From Methanospirillaceae archaeon (GTDB lineage: Archaea; Halobacteriota; Methanomicrobia; Methanomicrobiales; Methanospirillaceae), in assembly GCA_016926505.1 (NCBI GenBank), contig JAFGOM010000109.1, positions 62,001-126,000 of the forward strand: a stretch of DNA of 64,000 bases. Direction: 5' to 3'. The notes beneath the pieces were generated by a model, which made no database searches, had not been told where the DNA came from, and was given only the letters and a program-made list of their open reading frames with translations. Shown here piece by piece: positions 36,055-45,919 of this stretch (its first letter is position 1; the number at the start of each line of letters is the position of its first letter). The translations under genes and the position numbers were made by a program.

Positions 36055-37929
36055 TTATGAGGTTAATATCCCGGAAGAGTCGGAATACAGCCAGTATCCA
36101 TGATACGGAAATACAGATACACCGGGATCGAATGTAAGACAGGTATTCTCAATTAAATCAGAGTAACGCTGGTTCACTGCATCGTATCCGATCAGGAATC
36201 GCCAGATGTTTTGTATTGATGAAAAAGCAGTACAACTTGTTTTTGTTGATGTCCCGTAATATCCAACCGCTTCCCAGCCTGCATGAATCTGGCGGGTTGG
36301 CAGTGTTTGTGGATCTCTCTCAAAGAAGAGACGGATGGTGTGAGGATTTTCTGAGAATATCCAGTACCCCTGCAGGGGAACTATCTTCTCATCACTTTTC
36401 ACAGCCCTCCATTGGTTATCCGTATATGTGAGCAGTGAATGTCCGTTTGTTACAACATTGGAAAAGATGATGGCAGTATCCTGGCCGGGTTGTAATACTT
36501 TCGGAACTGATATAAAGTTCCATCCCCCGGACAGAAAAAGATCTCCGTAATCAGGATTGACAGGACCTAGTGCCGTAACCGCTTTTGAGAGATTCAGTCG
36601 TCCTCCGGTTTTTGTGTATCCGACAAGATCAGGAGATGTATCGACGGTATTGCAGATGGCATCAGTGATCTTCTGGTTTGAACAGTCCGGACAGATTGCT
36701 TTGAGGATTGCAACGCTACCTGATACAAACGGGACCGCCATTGAGGTTCCTGACATGTAGGTATATCCTGATCCTGCTGTTTGTAGGGTTGTACTGTAGA
36801 TATCGACACCCGGAGCGGCAAGATCTACTGAGATGATTCCGTAATTCGATGACGGGGCAAGTGTTCCCTGGTTATTGATGGATCCTACCGAGATGATATT
36901 GGGGCAGGTAAATGAGGCAGGATAATAGGGGGTTGCATCAATGTTACAATGATTATTACCTGCTGCACAGATGAATAACAGGGGTGATGATGAAATTGTG
37001 TCATATAACGCCTGGCTGTAACTGTCTGTTACAAAGGAGCAACTGATGATCTCTGCATCGTTCTCCTGTGCCCAGGTTATCGCTGACAGGACCCCTGATA
37101 TTGTTCCGGCTCCTCCTCCATTCAGAAACCGAACCGTCATTATTCTGGTTTCCCAGTTGATACCACAAACACCGAGCTGGTTATTCCCGACAGCTCCGAT
37201 GATCCCGGCACAATGAGTACCATGACCGTTTAAATCCATCGGAATATAATCATTATCGATAACATCGTATCCATGCGTTCCCCGCAGGGGATCAGTCCAG
37301 AGATTCGGGATTAAATCCGGATGTGTCAGATCAACTCCTGAATCAAGGAGGGCTATTACCACCTGTTCTTTCGAACCGGTAGATATATCCCAGGCATCCG
37401 GAGCACTGACATCACACCCCCTCATTCCGGGAATACCATTGATTATCTGACCGGTATTGGAAAGACCCCACTGGAGCGTGAAGTCAGGGTCATTGGGAAG
37501 GACTGCTGCATATACATAGTAATTGGGTTCTGCGTAAACCACCCCTGGTTGTTGTTCATAACGTGAGACTGCTTGTGGTACTGAGACCGTATCAGGTATG
37601 GAGAGGAGGTACAGTCCGGAAATGCCTGCCGGTGTATAATCAAGGAGTGTATCTGCTCCTGCTATGATGTTTTCCGGAGAGAATGTAATGGTATCAGAAG
37701 TTCCGGTATACATCCTCGTGTCATACTGAACAATGATCTCCCCCGGCACATAGGATTCACGGTCATTCACAGAGAGATTGTCTGCGGTAATTCCGGTGAG
37801 AAAAGACTCCTTTCCATCAGCAGAAACCGTCATGCATACGATAACGGAGACACTTACCACAATCATGATGGAAATGATGGGATTGACAGGTATTTTTCTG
37901 CCAATTTTCGTGTGTTTTTTTTGTTTCAT
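36055..37929 (-). CDS. Secreted subtilisin-like serine protease
   Basis: The 624-residue protease has a signal peptide (hydrophobic about 18-36), a propeptide ending near residue 140, and a subtilase domain with Asp196 (L-L-D-S-G-V-D), His236 (N-G-H-G-T-H), the oxyanion Asn in A-A-G-N-N, and Ser396 (S-G-T-S-M-A-V-P). The last 155 residues form another domain with G-G-W-N-F-I-S-V-P, L-Q-G-Y-W-I and H-G-Y-W-L-Y, also found in the small secreted protein at 54.3 kb. It lies just after the PAS membrane gene (4 bases). Confidence 0.93.
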   Translation of the reverse strand: MKQKKHTKIGRKIPVNPIISIMIVVSVSVIVCMTVSADGKESFLTGITADNLSVNDRESYVPGEIIVQYDTRMYTGTSDTITFSPENIIAGADTLLDYTPAGISGLYLLSIPDTVSVPQAVSRYEQQPGVVYAEPNYYVYAAVLPNDPDFTLQWGLSNTGQIINGIPGMRGCDVSAPDAWDISTGSKEQVVIALLDSGVDLTHPDLIPNLWTDPLRGTHGYDVIDNDYIPMDLNGHGTHCAGIIGAVGNNQLGVCGINWETRIMTVRFLNGGGAGTISGVLSAITWAQENDAEIISCSFVTDSYSQALYDTISSSPLLFICAAGNNHCNIDATPYYPASFTCPNIISVGSINNQGTLAPSSNYGIISVDLAAPGVDIYSTTLQTAGSGYTYMSGTSMAVPFVSGSVAILKAICPDCSNQKITDAICNTVDTSPDLVGYTKTGGRLNLSKAVTALGPVNPDYGDLFLSGGWNFISVPKVLQPGQDTAIIFSNVVTNGHSLLTYTDNQWRAVKSDEKIVPLQGYWIFSENPHTIRLFFERDPQTLPTRQIHAGWEAVGYYGTSTKTSCTAFSSIQNIWRFLIGYDAVNQRYSDLIENTCLTFDPGVSVFPYHGYWLYSDSSGILTS

Positions 37930-37933
37930 GGCT

Positions 37934-39265
37934 TTAATCCTGTTCTAACCTGATGCTGGTGAGGGTTTTGTGAAAAGGCCCGGTAACGGTATGGGCGATA
38001 CTCTCTTCATCCCTGTACAGGAGCGTGATATACAGTTGATTCATGATATAGGTGCCCAGAATAAAGATAATAATTCCAATGGTAATAAATACAACACTAC
38101 CCAGAAGAATGATAGTGACAAGACCTGAAGCAGATGATACGGCAAGAGCCGTGGCGGGATCCATCGATATCATGATATCACCATTCTTCCAGCTGTTAAT
38201 AAAGATAAGATAGACGATTCCCGGAATTAAGAGAACTGCAAAGTATATGATGCCGACAACACCGATTGCACGGGTCTTTTTAAAAACTTCATATGAGCGG
38301 ATTATTGCATAAAGGACGTTATTCTTCTCGCATATAAGGACGGTAACAACAAAATAGGTGAATAAAAAGAAGAAAGAGCCGAATATGGCACAGACAAGAA
38401 GACCGATATCTTCAGCATATTCTGATGCGGTGACCATAACCAGAGCAAAAACCATCATAATTCCGGCCCATAGTGCTATTGATAGCGAGCAGGGACGAAG
38501 TGAAGATATCGTATCTGCGAGTGATTCTTTTTTTGCATGCATCGCTGCCCATCCTGCATGGATGATACCTGCCTTTAAAAAATAATAGAACAGGTATGAG
38601 ATATATAACAATAGCAGTTCAACCGGACCAACCCCCTTATCTGAATGAATCAGATTATCAAGGTACCCGGTAGATAACAGGATTCCTGCATACAGACCGA
38701 AGAGGATTGAAAAGAAGACAGGAATATGGAATAAATGCTTGTTTTTCAGGAGTAAGAGGAACGATTCCCAGATCTCCCTTCTGTTTGCCGAGATTGCACT
38801 GGCAAGATACATGGGTGTGGACCGAATCTCCCTGATACGGGTTATATCCTCGAGTGTTCCTGATATCTTTTCCGGCTCCCCTTCACGGGTATACCGGGTG
38901 ATATCCCCCCTCATGAGGACCCAGATATATCCCCCCTCCCCTGATCTGAGACGAAACTCAATGAGCATCTCTTCTGCATCTTCTCTCTCTACCTGAAGAA
39001 ATGCTTCCCATATTCTTTCCTGCTCTTCCGGATGAACATAGGTTCCGATAAATTCGGTCAGGGAGAGAGACCCGGCATCAAAATTTCCAAGAATAAAACT
39101 GATATGATGATCCAGGACGAGTCTTTTATCTGCAACGTTCATCTCCCAGCATCCAAGCCCGGAACTCCAGAGTGCGGCACTGATATGAGATGAACCGTTT
39201 TTTGTAGATGAGTTTTCGGTATCTGTCAATACAGGTCCGGCAGACTGTTGTTCATCATCACTCAT
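37934..39265 (-). CDS. PAS domain fused to a multi-spanning membrane domain
   Basis: Residues 30-150 form a PAS_3/PAC fold (W-E-M-N-V-A-D, Y-I-W-V-L-M-R-G-D, G-T-L-E-D-I-T) and residues 185-420 hold about six membrane helices with no kinase, cyclase or receiver part. The membrane half resembles integral membrane families of unknown function found in archaea. The PAS domain sits on the N-terminal, presumably cytoplasmic, side. A sensor controlling a channel or transporter-like body is a possible reading. It is followed after 4 bases by the subtilase. Confidence 0.75.
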   Translation of the reverse strand: MSDDEQQSAGPVLTDTENSSTKNGSSHISAALWSSGLGCWEMNVADKRLVLDHHISFILGNFDAGSLSLTEFIGTYVHPEEQERIWEAFLQVEREDAEEMLIEFRLRSGEGGYIWVLMRGDITRYTREGEPEKISGTLEDITRIREIRSTPMYLASAISANRREIWESFLLLLKNKHLFHIPVFFSILFGLYAGILLSTGYLDNLIHSDKGVGPVELLLLYISYLFYYFLKAGIIHAGWAAMHAKKESLADTISSLRPCSLSIALWAGIMMVFALVMVTASEYAEDIGLLVCAIFGSFFFLFTYFVVTVLICEKNNVLYAIIRSYEVFKKTRAIGVVGIIYFAVLLIPGIVYLIFINSWKNGDIMISMDPATALAVSSASGLVTIILLGSVVFITIGIIIFILGTYIMNQLYITLLYRDEESIAHTVTGPFHKTLTSIRLEQD

Positions 39266-39364
39266 AGTATTACATACACCCTGAACCTATAGATAACAAT
39301 TTCTCTTTTATTCTTTCACGTCAGGCCAGATTACTTATATGGTAGAAGATTGATATAAAGCGAT

Positions 39365-39946
39365 ATGGATCAGCGTAATCAGTTTGGGGGTATGGAACAT
39401 GAAGCACGACGCCAGATTCGCATCTTTAAAACGATGAATCAGAGAATAACAGAGCAGGAGCGACTTATACGATTGATTGAACAGGAGACGGTAATCCCTG
39501 AAATGGCTCAGGATCTTGCAAAAAAGGCGTTGCATGCGGATCTTTTCGGGAACAAAAAGACTCTTCTAGAACACCTGTATAATGTCATCTCGCTTGAATC
39601 ATCCCTGCTGGTAGAACTCGATATCGAATTTACGTACATCATCATCGAGAAGAAGTTCCTTGAGATTGATACCTGTTCATTATGGTTACATGATGAGAAT
39701 ATCCTGCTGCCTGCTGAGATCGGTGTAAAATTCGGTGAGCAAATCAGTGGAACCAGTCCGGTTCATGCACCAGGCCGGATTGTTGAATTTTACAAGGAAG
39801 CGGAAAAGAGGTTTGACCGGGAACTTCCGGGAAACCTGCAGAGATGTTCTCTCCTTGTACTGGAAGAGAAGTATCCCCAGTCATCATATCATATCACGAT
39901 CCGGCTTCCTGCATCAATATTAAATGAATATACCATCGAGTTGTAA
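39365..39946 (+). CDS. Protein of unknown function, 193 residues
   Basis: The product is soluble, with a charged helical N-terminal third (residues 10-75, Q/E/R-rich) and a C-terminal beta-rich part (S-L-W-L-H-D-E-N, S-S-Y-H-I-T-I-R-L-P). I recognise no family. The gene is divergent from the PAS membrane gene and convergent with the receiver-PAS gene, whose stop codon is two bases away. The promoter ttatatgg at about 39334 is close to the ATG. Confidence 0.65.
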   Translation: MDQRNQFGGMEHEARRQIRIFKTMNQRITEQERLIRLIEQETVIPEMAQDLAKKALHADLFGNKKTLLEHLYNVISLESSLLVELDIEFTYIIIEKKFLEIDTCSLWLHDENILLPAEIGVKFGEQISGTSPVHAPGRIVEFYKEAEKRFDRELPGNLQRCSLLVLEEKYPQSSYHITIRLPASILNEYTIEL

Positions 39947-39947
39947 T

Positions 39948-41012
39948 CTACTCCATTTCCGGCTCTTTTAAATCAGAGAGAATTCGTACTACTTCTCCAC
40001 AATAAAGTGAGATCTTTCGGAAACGGTAGTTGTCCTCCGGGGAAGCGAGAAACTGAATCTCACGTAACCGGTTGATAAGGTCGGAAAGAAAGTATTGAGG
40101 AATCATATCAGTATCTTCCCCTGCTGTATCCCGGCGGTTATAGGCTATGGGAAGAAGAAGAACAGAGATGTAACTGAGGGTGTTGTTAAAAATCAGCGGC
40201 TGCATCTCCATGGTAATTTCATTATTTCTCCCCTGAAAGGTATGGGTTCCGGTTACGCTGATACGCCTGCCTTTCTGCAATGCAGCCTGGTTCCGGTTGT
40301 ATGTTGCCTGCATAAAATCCGGGAACTGCCGGATAGAAAGATTGTTGGTGCTGGTATCTGCAATGCCTGTCTTGTACAGAAAGTTCTTACCTGCTTTATT
40401 CGAAAATACCAGTAACCCGGCAGTATCGAAGAGAAAAACCGGGTACCTGATGGCAGATAAAATCCATCCTGAATACGTTTTGGGATCAACTCCCCTTTCT
40501 GACAGAACAGGAACAACTGCCTTCTCCTGATCCTCTGCCGTGTTGTTTCTCTCCGGTAGTACAGCACTCTCTTTTCTTGTTTGCCGGGAAACGGTAGTGT
40601 CAGCAGGTCTCTGTTCTCTGACCCCGGCGGCAGCATTGTAGATCTTGTGTTTATGGATGGTCATCTCGATATTGCTGTACAGTTCCTTTTCTTTAAAGGG
40701 CTTGATGAGGTAACCAAAGGGTCCGGATTCAACTGCTCTCTTTATTGTCTCATCATCTGAGTGGGCAGTCAGATAGATTATCGGAATATTATAGAGTGCG
40801 TATATCTCTTTTGCAGCCTCGATTCCATCTTTCTCTCCCTGAATCCTGATATCCATAAGAATGAGATCCGGTTTTTCATCCCGTGCCATTGCAATGGCTT
40901 CCTCGGCATCAAAAGCATTTCCTGCTACATCATATCCCAGTTCACGAAGGGTCTTCTCGAGTACTATTGAGTTGACAGCCTCATCCTCAACGGTTAAAAT
41001 CTTTTTTGGCAT
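39948..41012 (-). CDS. Response regulator with PAS domain
   Basis: A receiver (residues 1-125) with E-D-E, phospho-acceptor Asp in L-I-L-M-D-I-R, T-A-H and L-I-K-P-F is followed by a basic linker and a PAS domain (about 175-300). No DNA-binding or catalytic output is present. It begins three bases after the stop of the larger kinase on the same strand, so the two probably act together. The PAS domain may be the output or a second input. Confidence 0.9.
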   Translation of the reverse strand: MPKKILTVEDEAVNSIVLEKTLRELGYDVAGNAFDAEEAIAMARDEKPDLILMDIRIQGEKDGIEAAKEIYALYNIPIIYLTAHSDDETIKRAVESGPFGYLIKPFKEKELYSNIEMTIHKHKIYNAAAGVREQRPADTTVSRQTRKESAVLPERNNTAEDQEKAVVPVLSERGVDPKTYSGWILSAIRYPVFLFDTAGLLVFSNKAGKNFLYKTGIADTSTNNLSIRQFPDFMQATYNRNQAALQKGRRISVTGTHTFQGRNNEITMEMQPLIFNNTLSYISVLLLPIAYNRRDTAGEDTDMIPQYFLSDLINRLREIQFLASPEDNYRFRKISLYCGEVVRILSDLKEPEME

Positions 41013-41014
41013 GG

Positions 41015-43297
41015 TTATCCTCGTGTTTTTTTGGGGAATGATACCGTGATGGTGGTTCCCCCCGTCCCCTCAATGGATACATTCCCTTTTAACTGTCGTG
41101 AAAGCCGCCGCAATAACTCCATTCCCAGGGATTTCTTTTTCTGTACCGCGGTTACATCGTCAAGGCCGACTCCGTTATCTGCGATCTTCATGATGTAGGA
41201 GTCATTATTTTGTTTAAATCGGATTCTGATAGTTTTGTCTGTACCGCCCTCCGGGAATGCATGTTTTACTGCATTGGTTATGGTCTCGTTTAAGATAAGA
41301 CCGCAGGGGATACAGGTATCGATATCAAGATAGATGTCAGGATCACAATCAACATCAAAGGAGATGGCAGTGGTGATACCGGTGTATTCCTGGCTTAAAT
41401 AATCCACAAGGTCCTCTATATACGATTTCATATTAATGTTTGCGATATTTGAGGCATTGTATAATTTTTCATGAATGGATGCCATTGAGTATACCTGGTT
41501 CCGGCAGTTCTGGATAATCTCAGTGATATCCTGATCCCCTTCGGCATACAGTTGTAATTTTAGTATTCCTGATATTATCTGGAGATTGTTCTTAACCCGG
41601 TGATGTACTTCCTTTAACAGCAGTTCCTTCTCCCGGAGCGACGCAATCGTCTGCTGTTCATAGATGATACGATCTGTTATATCTGAATACAAAAGAAAGA
41701 GTTCCTTTCCATGAAGAGAACTGGCACGAAACAGGTATGCTTCCCGCCATCTCGTCTTATTCCCGTTAGAAAAAGGGATTTTTGGAAGGAATTTTGGTTT
41801 CCCGTCCTCTATGATTGCTTTTCCTGCTTCCCGCAATGATTGTGCAGACGGGTTGGTAAAGATATCAAAAAAACTCATGCCAATCAGTTCATTCCGGGTT
41901 TTATTTTCCATCTTCTCTGCCGAGGTATTGAGATCCAGCAGGACCAAATCTTTCTTCTCTTCATCAACAGAAAAGATAGCTGCCCCGCTGTTCATGTGAG
42001 AGAAGAGTAGTTTCAGCCTCTTCTCGCTGATATGCAGGGAATCGTGCAGTTGCTTCTCTTTTGTGTTATCAAAGATAAATCCTTCAAGGGAAGAGAGGCT
42101 GCCATCGGGATCATAAACCCCCCTTCCCTGTTCCATGACCGAGTGTATCTTCCCACTTCGGGACTGAATGCGATATGTCAGTTTAAACTGTGATTTTCCG
42201 GCAATGGCATCATCGATGATCGTCATGATACGATCCCGGTCTTTTTCGTGGATAAGATTCCCATAGGTAACCGTATGGATCAGTTCATCTGAAGAATAAC
42301 CGGTGAGGGCGAGGCACCCGTCACTGACGAAATGCATGGTTCGTTTCGGATCGTGACTACAGGAGTAGGCCATTCCCGGGAGATTTCCAAGAAGAGTGGA
42401 CATTTTTCGTTCGCTCTCAACGAGGGCATTCTCTTTCTGCCATTCGACAATATGACTTGCCATCTGCACGATGGTACTCTCAAGATGGTAGGTAATATCT
42501 GATTGAATATGATATCCTTCCTCATTGGTTGCAAGATGTACCAGGCCGACTGGTGCATCATGGTGAATGATGGGATAGAAAATTTCTGCAGCGTGTTTTA
42601 CGTCAGTTAGATTGAGATCGTTTTTTTTATCCCTGTCATTATTCCCCATACGGTAGACCGGGACCTTGTCCTTCATGAGCCGGGTTATGGTAGCAATAAA
42701 ACCGGCCTGATTCTCTTTTGCCTGATATTCTTTCCCAAATCCGTTGTTGTATGCGAGATGAAGGGCTTTTTTCGTTGAGTTATTGAGATATATCGCTCCG
42801 CTCGTCATCCCGGTTATCTCGATGCATGCCCGGGTACATGCAGAGAGGATGATGTCACGCTCCTTTACACTGGTGCAGGTGATAGCGAGATCCCGCTGAA
42901 TGCGTAATACTTTTTCAGCACGGGAGTGTTCTACTGCAAGGGTTATCTTGTTTGCAAGATCGGCAAAGGCAACGCCGGGGACTGCATCTTTCTGGACATA
43001 AAAACTAACTCCGAGGTTTAAGGCCTGTACAACCATCTCCTCCCGGTCCTTGATGGTAAAGAGGATAAAGGGAATTGTGTATCCCCTTTCGCGGATGATC
43101 CGCAGCAGGTCAAATCCGGTATATTGTGGCATTGCATAATCAGAGACGATTGCATCGTAATCATGGGTAGAGAGCATGGTAAGAGCATTATCGACGGAAT
43201 TTGATGTATCTACCTCCAGGTTGTGCTTTGTTTTTAAGATGTGCCTGGCTATCTCAAGAATGGCATCATCGTCATCGACCAGTAATACATGTGTCAT
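41015..43297 (-). CDS. Hybrid sensor kinase: receiver, GAF, PAS and HisKA_2 kinase
   Basis: The 760-residue protein starts with a complete receiver (D-D-D-D, phospho-acceptor Asp in A-I-V-S-D-Y, K in V-Q-K-D), then a GAF-like domain (about 130-285), two PAS domains (about 295-420 and 425-545) and a HisKA_2/HATPase core with H-H-R-V-K-N-N-L-Q-I as H box, N-E-T-I-T-N-A-V-K-H and D-N-G-V-G-L. The receiver lacks the usual L-x-K-P. It is cytoplasmic and forms an operon with the receiver-PAS protein. Confidence 0.92.
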   Translation of the reverse strand: MTHVLLVDDDDAILEIARHILKTKHNLEVDTSNSVDNALTMLSTHDYDAIVSDYAMPQYTGFDLLRIIRERGYTIPFILFTIKDREEMVVQALNLGVSFYVQKDAVPGVAFADLANKITLAVEHSRAEKVLRIQRDLAITCTSVKERDIILSACTRACIEITGMTSGAIYLNNSTKKALHLAYNNGFGKEYQAKENQAGFIATITRLMKDKVPVYRMGNNDRDKKNDLNLTDVKHAAEIFYPIIHHDAPVGLVHLATNEEGYHIQSDITYHLESTIVQMASHIVEWQKENALVESERKMSTLLGNLPGMAYSCSHDPKRTMHFVSDGCLALTGYSSDELIHTVTYGNLIHEKDRDRIMTIIDDAIAGKSQFKLTYRIQSRSGKIHSVMEQGRGVYDPDGSLSSLEGFIFDNTKEKQLHDSLHISEKRLKLLFSHMNSGAAIFSVDEEKKDLVLLDLNTSAEKMENKTRNELIGMSFFDIFTNPSAQSLREAGKAIIEDGKPKFLPKIPFSNGNKTRWREAYLFRASSLHGKELFLLYSDITDRIIYEQQTIASLREKELLLKEVHHRVKNNLQIISGILKLQLYAEGDQDITEIIQNCRNQVYSMASIHEKLYNASNIANINMKSYIEDLVDYLSQEYTGITTAISFDVDCDPDIYLDIDTCIPCGLILNETITNAVKHAFPEGGTDKTIRIRFKQNNDSYIMKIADNGVGLDDVTAVQKKKSLGMELLRRLSRQLKGNVSIEGTGGTTITVSFPKKTRG

Positions 43298-43655
43298 TTT
43301 TTCTCCGTATGAAAAACAGGATTATCTTTAAAAAAATGGAACTATCATTGCAATTGTACTGTGGTAACATAATACAAAATCTTGTTTCCAGTCTCATTAT
43401 TTAGCCTAAATGAAGAAATATCAGGATTTATTGAAGAATTAATATAATCATTGGATATACTTTTTGTATGACAAATTGGATTTTCCATCTCAAACAATCC
43501 CTGATAATTATAGTGCTTTAAACGATCTAAGGTAATAATTTTTAAGTTCTCTCCCCGAAAAGGGAAAATTTATCAGAATTTCAATATCCTTCAGATGTTG
43601 TCTGGTAAAGTACTTCTCTCTTATTTTTTTATGTAACCGTTTATCATACTTTCAA
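43298..43655. other. AT-rich intergenic region between cheW-like and kinase genes
   Basis: The 358 bases are strongly AT-rich and contain the kinase promoter. A 47-codon minus-strand frame at 43508-43651 with a charged, plausible composition follows the CheW stop but has no standard start codon; it may be a gene remnant. No repeats or RNA genes were seen. Confidence 0.4.
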
Positions 43656-44219
43656 TTACAACGATTTCAGTAACCCGGCAACACTGATCCAGAGGACAAG
43701 GTCGGTCTTTTCGGACCCGTTCTCAATAACTTTCTTCTTGATAATGCCGGTTATCTGTTCCTTTTCGCCACCACTCTGCATCGATTTCTCTATCTGGCTC
43801 TTCTGGTAGGTTGATACGGCAAGAACATCGTCCACGATGACCCCGATCTTTGACCGGGTAATCCTGTTATCAAGAACGATAATACGGGAATCTGTCATCT
43901 TATTGGAAGAACGATTTTTTCCGGATGAAATTCCAAGTATCCGCTTGATATCAATGATGGTGGTAATCTCCCCCCTGAGATCGATGATTCCCTTAATACA
44001 TGCAGAGGTATTTGGTAACTTGGTGATACTGGTGTATTCTACGACCTCTTTTACTTCAAAGAGATTAAAGGCATACAGATCCGACTCCAGAAGAAACTCA
44101 ACCACCTGGACCGATTCTTCAGTCTGGTTCTCATTGCCCTCTGGCAGACTTATTTGCATCTTTTGCCTTGCCTCTTCTAACAGGCTGTTCATTTCATCAA
44201 GAAGGACATGATGAACCAT
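43656..44219 (-). CDS. CheW-like coupling protein
   Basis: The 187-residue protein has a helical N-terminus (about 1-32) followed by a CheW domain: V-V-E-F-L-L-E-S-D-L-Y-A-F, V-K-E-V-V-E-Y, I-K-G-I-I-D-L-R-G-E, V-D-D-V. CheW joins CheA-type kinases to receptors. No cheA or receptor gene is adjacent; the next genes downstream are a HisKA_2 kinase and a receiver-PAS protein. It may serve a chemosensory array encoded elsewhere. Confidence 0.9.
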   Translation of the reverse strand: MVHHVLLDEMNSLLEEARQKMQISLPEGNENQTEESVQVVEFLLESDLYAFNLFEVKEVVEYTSITKLPNTSACIKGIIDLRGEITTIIDIKRILGISSGKNRSSNKMTDSRIIVLDNRITRSKIGVIVDDVLAVSTYQKSQIEKSMQSGGEKEQITGIIKKKVIENGSEKTDLVLWISVAGLLKSL

Positions 44220-44397
44220 ATATCAACTCTTTGTTCTTCGATTATATGAAATTGTTTACGTTTCGATGGCTTTTTCCTGATAATACAATACTGGGCGAAG
44301 AATGAGTTCCAAAAAAGTATCGTGTCAGGATAATCCGATACTTTTTCGTTTCATGATTATCTGGATGGAACAGGAAAAAGGGGGAGATACAAAGATA

Positions 44398-45681
44398 TTA
44401 TGAGCAGAAAACACATCTGCTCAGTTTTATCTGTCGCATAACGATATTATTTTCCTCGTCCAGTTCGAGGACACCGGTACAGGGATCGGGACAGGGATCG
44501 ATGACCGCGATAATGTAATACGTTCCAAACGGATAGGAATCAGGTATCGGGAGTTTTAAGGTCTCTGTCAGTTGTTCTCCCGGACAGATAGATCCCGCAT
44601 TCCACTGCCCGATTACGAGTGCGTTATTATCATACTGCGAAACACGGGAGATGTAGTACATAACAACAACATCATCAGCACAGATATTCCCCTGGTTGCC
44701 GATGGTGTTCGTTACGGTTATCGTCCCACCTGCGTTGGCGCAATCAGGGACTGAAAACTGCTGATGAAAGAGATCCGGTAAGGGAGCATCAGGGCTGTAC
44801 CTGATATAGATCTGTTGCGGGCTGACCCAGGTATAATCACGAAAACCGGTAATGCCGATTGCGTCAAGGCTTGCAGTAAGGTAATAGTATCCGGGTGTGA
44901 TACGATCCGGGATCTTCATTACTTTCTGGATAGTCCGGGACTCTCCGGGCATTACCCGCATCTCATTCCAGTCCCCGAGATACTTCTCTTTTGGAGCGCT
45001 GACCGGATTTTTCGAGAGATAGTAGGTAATCCGGGTTACCGGGATCATGCTGCTCATTCCGTTATACAGAGTTGCAATCGGGGTATAGCCCTCCCCGATA
45101 AATCCTGCAGGTTCATACAAAACATCCGATAGGATGAGTGTCCCGGGCATGGAAGCAGGAGAGACAGGAACCGGAGGGGCAGAAGTGGGAAACGGAGATA
45201 TATATCCACTCGTTTGTGCTGCCTGTACTGTGATCGGATTATTATTATACCAGATATTATTGGTTCGTATCTCATAGGGAAGTGCCTGTTCTTCATCGAT
45301 ATATTTGAAAAGATAGTATGTTCCCGGTTGAACTGTCAGGGGAAGATTAACAAAGATCCGGGCAGTAATCTTCTCTCCTTTTTCGAGCCCCTCGATCTCC
45401 TGTGACCCTATCTGAACAGATCTGCTATCCAGCTCAGTATCAGGAGAAAAGTAGTACGTAACCGTAAAAGGACCGGTACCCGAGTTCCCCTCATTGATGA
45501 GTTTATCAGTGATAGTAAGTGCAGATCCCTGAGTTACGGTGGTTGGAATATCGGTCCCGAGACTTGTGATATCGGTAACCTGGCTCTGATAGCTGGTCTG
45601 ACCGATAGCTCCTGATACCGGGAGGATTCCCCCGTATATCAGGCAGAGGAGCACAATAGAGAATATCATCAGATACTTCAT
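44398..45681 (-). CDS. Secreted CARDB-domain protein
   Basis: The 427-residue protein has a signal peptide (about 1-24) and three repeats of a CARDB-like beta-sandwich, each with T-V-T/T-I-T-N, Y-Y-L/F-S and a P-G-x-Y-Y-L or G-T-Y-Y-I turn. The C-terminus is Cys-containing (C-P-D-P-C, S-R-C-V-F-C). Such domains are adhesion modules outside the cell. No membrane anchor follows. The TPR protein at 52.9 kb carries the same kind of repeats. Confidence 0.82.
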   Translation of the reverse strand: MKYLMIFSIVLLCLIYGGILPVSGAIGQTSYQSQVTDITSLGTDIPTTVTQGSALTITDKLINEGNSGTGPFTVTYYFSPDTELDSRSVQIGSQEIEGLEKGEKITARIFVNLPLTVQPGTYYLFKYIDEEQALPYEIRTNNIWYNNNPITVQAAQTSGYISPFPTSAPPVPVSPASMPGTLILSDVLYEPAGFIGEGYTPIATLYNGMSSMIPVTRITYYLSKNPVSAPKEKYLGDWNEMRVMPGESRTIQKVMKIPDRITPGYYYLTASLDAIGITGFRDYTWVSPQQIYIRYSPDAPLPDLFHQQFSVPDCANAGGTITVTNTIGNQGNICADDVVVMYYISRVSQYDNNALVIGQWNAGSICPGEQLTETLKLPIPDSYPFGTYYIIAVIDPCPDPCTGVLELDEENNIVMRQIKLSRCVFCS

Positions 45682-45919
45682 AAGAGAGTCTTTTTGAGTT
45701 ACACCAGATATAGTTTCTGGAGATGTGGGAAGGAACGGTGATCGGTCTCTTTGTATCAGAAAAAATATCTGTCTTTCATTTCTTTATCTTTCCAGACAAT
45801 AACTCCTGTATCGATAATACCTTCATGTATCATCCGGCAGATATCACCCTGAAAAAAGAGAACCGAATCGTGAGAATGGAAATACTTACCATTTCACAAG
45901 TGTAATCTCTTCATACGAC

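Noticed and set aside
43508-43651. 47-codon minus-strand frame after cheW
   Set aside because: Composition is protein-like but there is no standard start codon and no family match; possibly a gene remnant.
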